From NCBI GenBank assembly GCA_035267045.1, contig DATFMH010000075.1, positions 1-13,263 on the forward strand: a stretch of DNA of 13,263 bases. Reading direction: 5' to 3'. This stretch comes from DATFMH01 sp035267045. GTDB lineage: Bacteria; Bacteroidota; Rhodothermia; Balneolales; DATFMH01. Below, in pieces: positions 10,989 to 13,263 of this stretch. Position 1 is the stretch's first letter; each line of letters starts with the position of its first letter. Made by a program: the position numbers and the translations under genes. A model generated the notes under the pieces. It was not told the origin of the DNA. It saw only the letters and a list, made by a program, of their open reading frames with translations, and ran no database searches.

Positions 10989-13263
10989 TTGGGGAAAAGT
11001 GCAATTATTATAATGCTTTATTTAATGATGCCGGTGCATCTATTGGCCAAAGGTGTCAACTCAGATTCATTAATTTTTAAACCGATATCGAATATCGATG
11101 AATTACCGGAAAAAGCTGTTATTTGCCAGGGACAGGATAGTCTTGGTTTTTTGTGGTTTGGTACTTACAACGGTTTGGTACGATATGATGGTTATCATTT
11201 TAAAGATTATTCCAATATTCCTGGAGATAGTACTTCAATCAGTGGAAATATTATTGCTTCCCTTTGGTGTGATTCCGGTAGATATTTGTGGGTGGGAACA
11301 CGAGCAAATGGCCTTAACAGGTACGACTATAAGACCGGGATTTTCAAGCACTACATCCATAATTTAAAAGATACCAATAGTATCAGTAATAATGAAATAA
11401 ATAGTATTTATAAGGATAATGAGGGAAATTTATGGTTAGGCACCATCAATGGTTTTGATTTATTAGAGCCAGGCGCTCATAAATTCCAACATTTTCTGAC
11501 AGTCAATGATGAAAACACCAATAAATTATCGGTTTTTGCTATTTTTAAAGATCATCATAACAGGTTATGGGTAGGAACAGCAAAGGGATTATTAGTTTAT
11601 ACAAAGAGTCGTAAGACCGATACATATATAGAGTCAGAAGTACCGGGTAATATCACTATCATTGCACCCGTTTGGAAGATATTTGAGGATAGTTACAATA
11701 ATATCTGGATAGGAACCGGCGCTATTTCAAAAAGAGGTCAGGGTTTATACAAATATGATATCGATCATAATAAATGGCATTATTACACATATGATTCCCA
11801 TGATCCGCACTCGATAAGCTCAAACAGGATAACCTCTTTTTGTGAAACAAGGGATGGTGCTATGTGGATTGGTACGGATAATGGATTGAATCTCTACCAA
11901 AAAGCTTCTGATAATTTTTACCGGTATATACATTCGAATAACAGGAAAAAGTCGATACCCTTCAATTACATCGATTCAATATACCAATCAAGATCCGGAA
12001 TTTTATGGTTCACTTTTCATCTTGACGGTATTTGTAAAGCTTTTATTAATCATAATTTGTTTCATAATTATCCGTATTTAACAAATGGGAAAAACGATTT
12101 GCCAAGGAATCTGGTCTATGAATTATACCCGGATCGTTCAGGATATATTTGGGTAGGGACAGCGGATAACGGCCTGGATCGATTCAATCCCGTGACTCAA
12201 AAATTCAAGCATTATAGTTATATAGAAAATTCGCCGGATTCGCTTGGCGGACCGAATGTTTTTTCTGCAATACAGGATACATCCGGTTATATCTGGTTCG
12301 GTAATTACGGAAAAGGAGTCAGCAGGTATGATCCTGTACATCATATCTTTAAACGATACAGGCCAGGGAAGAGCGGGTTAATATCAGGATATGTCATTTG
12401 CCTTTACATCGACAGGGAACAACGATTATGGGCGGGGACATTATATAACGGATTATTCATTTACAATAAGAAAAAAGATCGATTTATCCCTTTTGCAAAG
12501 GTATTTAATACCGATCTCAATTTTATTAATCAGGGGATACCGAGTATGTTTGAGGATGCGAAGGGTATGTATTGGATTGGTACCGTTAGGAAAGGTTTGA
12601 TTAGGTTCAACAGCAAAGATGATTCATACATTACTTATAACGCCTCGAAAAATACAAAACACCGGTTATCCAACAATTTTGTATATGCCATCCTGAAGGA
12701 TAAAAAGGGGGTATTGTGGGCAGGTACACAAAATGGTCTAAATCTGTATAATCCAGGGAAGGATAGTTTCGACAGGTTTAAAATGAATGATCAGCTATCT
12801 AATTTACAGATCGATGGTATTATAGAAGACCATAAAGGTAACCTGTGGGTCAGTGCAAGTAAAGAGATCATTAAAATTGGCAGTAATCGAAAAGACATAG
12901 CTGTTTATACCTCAAATGACGGAATAGATCAGAATGAACTTCTACCTCTTGCTGCATGTATCAGCTCGAAAGGGATCATTTATTTTGGTGGAGAGAAAGG
13001 ATTTGTATCGTTTAACCCGGATGAGATCAAAGAAAACCGGTATGCACCTCCTGTTGCAATTACCCAGATCAATGTGTTAAACCGGCCATATAAAACAAAA
13101 TCGACCTATCCTTATGTTTCCCATATTAAATTACCATATCGTGACAACTCGATAACATTTGAATTTACATCTCTCGATTATCATGACCCTTCAAATAATG
13201 AATACGCTTACCGTTTAAAAGGATTTAATGATAAATGGATGAATATTAAAAACAGGAGATATG
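10989..13263 (+). CDS. Two-component-type sensor with periplasmic double beta-propeller (Reg_prop repeats) and Y_Y_Y domain, 3' end outside window
   Basis: Open reading frame of 758 complete codons running off the window end. The N-terminus is a signal-peptide-like or membrane-anchor segment (GKSAIIIMLYLMMPVHLLAKG). Fourteen propeller blades follow, each with a motif of the type LWVGTxxGLxRYD: for example LWFGTYNGL and LWVGTRANGLNRYD near the start, IWVGTADNGLDRF in the middle, and the degenerate IYFGGEKGFVSF last. Fourteen fits two seven-bladed propellers. From APPVAITQI onward a Y_Y_Y immunoglobulin-like domain begins (ITFEFTSLDYHDP, YRLKGFNDKW). In Bacteroidota this periplasmic half is joined to a membrane helix and then a histidine kinase, often with REC and AraC-type HTH domains, sensing glycans or other signals. 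The start is uncertain: TTG 10989 keeps the positively charged signal-peptide N-region and has AAAGG (10978-10982) before it; ATG 11013 would give a shorter leader. The output domain is not visible. Confidence 0.88.
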   Translation, partial: MGKSAIIIMLYLMMPVHLLAKGVNSDSLIFKPISNIDELPEKAVICQGQDSLGFLWFGTYNGLVRYDGYHFKDYSNIPGDSTSISGNIIASLWCDSGRYLWVGTRANGLNRYDYKTGIFKHYIHNLKDTNSISNNEINSIYKDNEGNLWLGTINGFDLLEPGAHKFQHFLTVNDENTNKLSVFAIFKDHHNRLWVGTAKGLLVYTKSRKTDTYIESEVPGNITIIAPVWKIFEDSYNNIWIGTGAISKRGQGLYKYDIDHNKWHYYTYDSHDPHSISSNRITSFCETRDGAMWIGTDNGLNLYQKASDNFYRYIHSNNRKKSIPFNYIDSIYQSRSGILWFTFHLDGICKAFINHNLFHNYPYLTNGKNDLPRNLVYELYPDRSGYIWVGTADNGLDRFNPVTQKFKHYSYIENSPDSLGGPNVFSAIQDTSGYIWFGNYGKGVSRYDPVHHIFKRYRPGKSGLISGYVICLYIDREQRLWAGTLYNGLFIYNKKKDRFIPFAKVFNTDLNFINQGIPSMFEDAKGMYWIGTVRKGLIRFNSKDDSYITYNASKNTKHRLSNNFVYAILKDKKGVLWAGTQNGLNLYNPGKDSFDRFKMNDQLSNLQIDGIIEDHKGNLWVSASKEIIKIGSNRKDIAVYTSNDGIDQNELLPLAACISSKGIIYFGGEKGFVSFNPDEIKENRYAPPVAITQINVLNRPYKTKSTYPYVSHIKLPYRDNSITFEFTSLDYHDPSNNEYAYRLKGFNDKWMNIKNRRY

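Noticed and set aside
11098..12600. Frames on both strands inside the propeller sensor (11098-11367 plus, 12138-12344 minus, 12391-12600 plus)
   Set aside because: All overlap a continuous frame with fourteen propeller motifs and have no features of their own.

Overview
The window is AT-rich (roughly two-thirds A+T by eye) and most likely comes from Bacteroidota or a close relative in the Chlorobi/Rhodothermota part of that superphylum. The strongest pointer is the last gene: a periplasmic sensor with fourteen ligand-binding-type propeller repeats followed by a Y_Y_Y domain, an architecture typical of Bacteroidota hybrid two-component systems. Mostly weak Shine-Dalgarno sequences and widely spaced genes agree with this. 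No rRNA, tRNA, insertion sequence or CRISPR array was seen.

Layout. (1) Positions 1-2694 hold three genes that together look like a carotenoid-tailoring locus: a CruC/CrtQ-like glycosyltransferase (minus, cut by the window start), a CrtC-type carotenoid hydratase (plus) and a PlsC-like acyltransferase (minus). Hydration, glycosylation and acylation are the three steps needed to turn a carotenoid end into an acylated glycoside. (2) Positions 2772-4590 hold a catechol-type O-methyltransferase, a 363-base gene-free stretch with strong RNA-like secondary structure ending in an intrinsic terminator, and an orphan REC-HTH response regulator with its own terminator. (3) Positions 4685-7086 hold two convergent metal transporters, a cation diffusion facilitator with a cysteine-rich tail and the Mg2+ channel MgtE, only 8 bases apart. 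(4) Positions 7087-8855 hold an S24-type (phage CI/LexA-like) regulator in a long non-coding surround with hairpins on both sides; its peptidase domain has the catalytic serine but an asparagine where the catalytic lysine should be. (5) Positions 8856-10797 hold a DinB-fold protein (minus), then an NTF2-like protein and a small antibiotic-biosynthesis-monooxygenase-like protein (plus) that probably form a short operon ending at an intrinsic terminator. (6) Positions 10989-13263 hold the start of the large propeller sensor, preceded by several perfect inverted repeats.

How it fits together. The carotenoid genes are the only group with a clear shared pathway. The transporters, DinB, NTF2-like and ABM-like genes are ordinary housekeeping or accessory genes. 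The most unusual signals are the structured DNA between 3409 and 3688, the predicted non-cleaving S24 regulator, and the palindromes ahead of the sensor. No strong case for a wholly new defence or mobile system was found.
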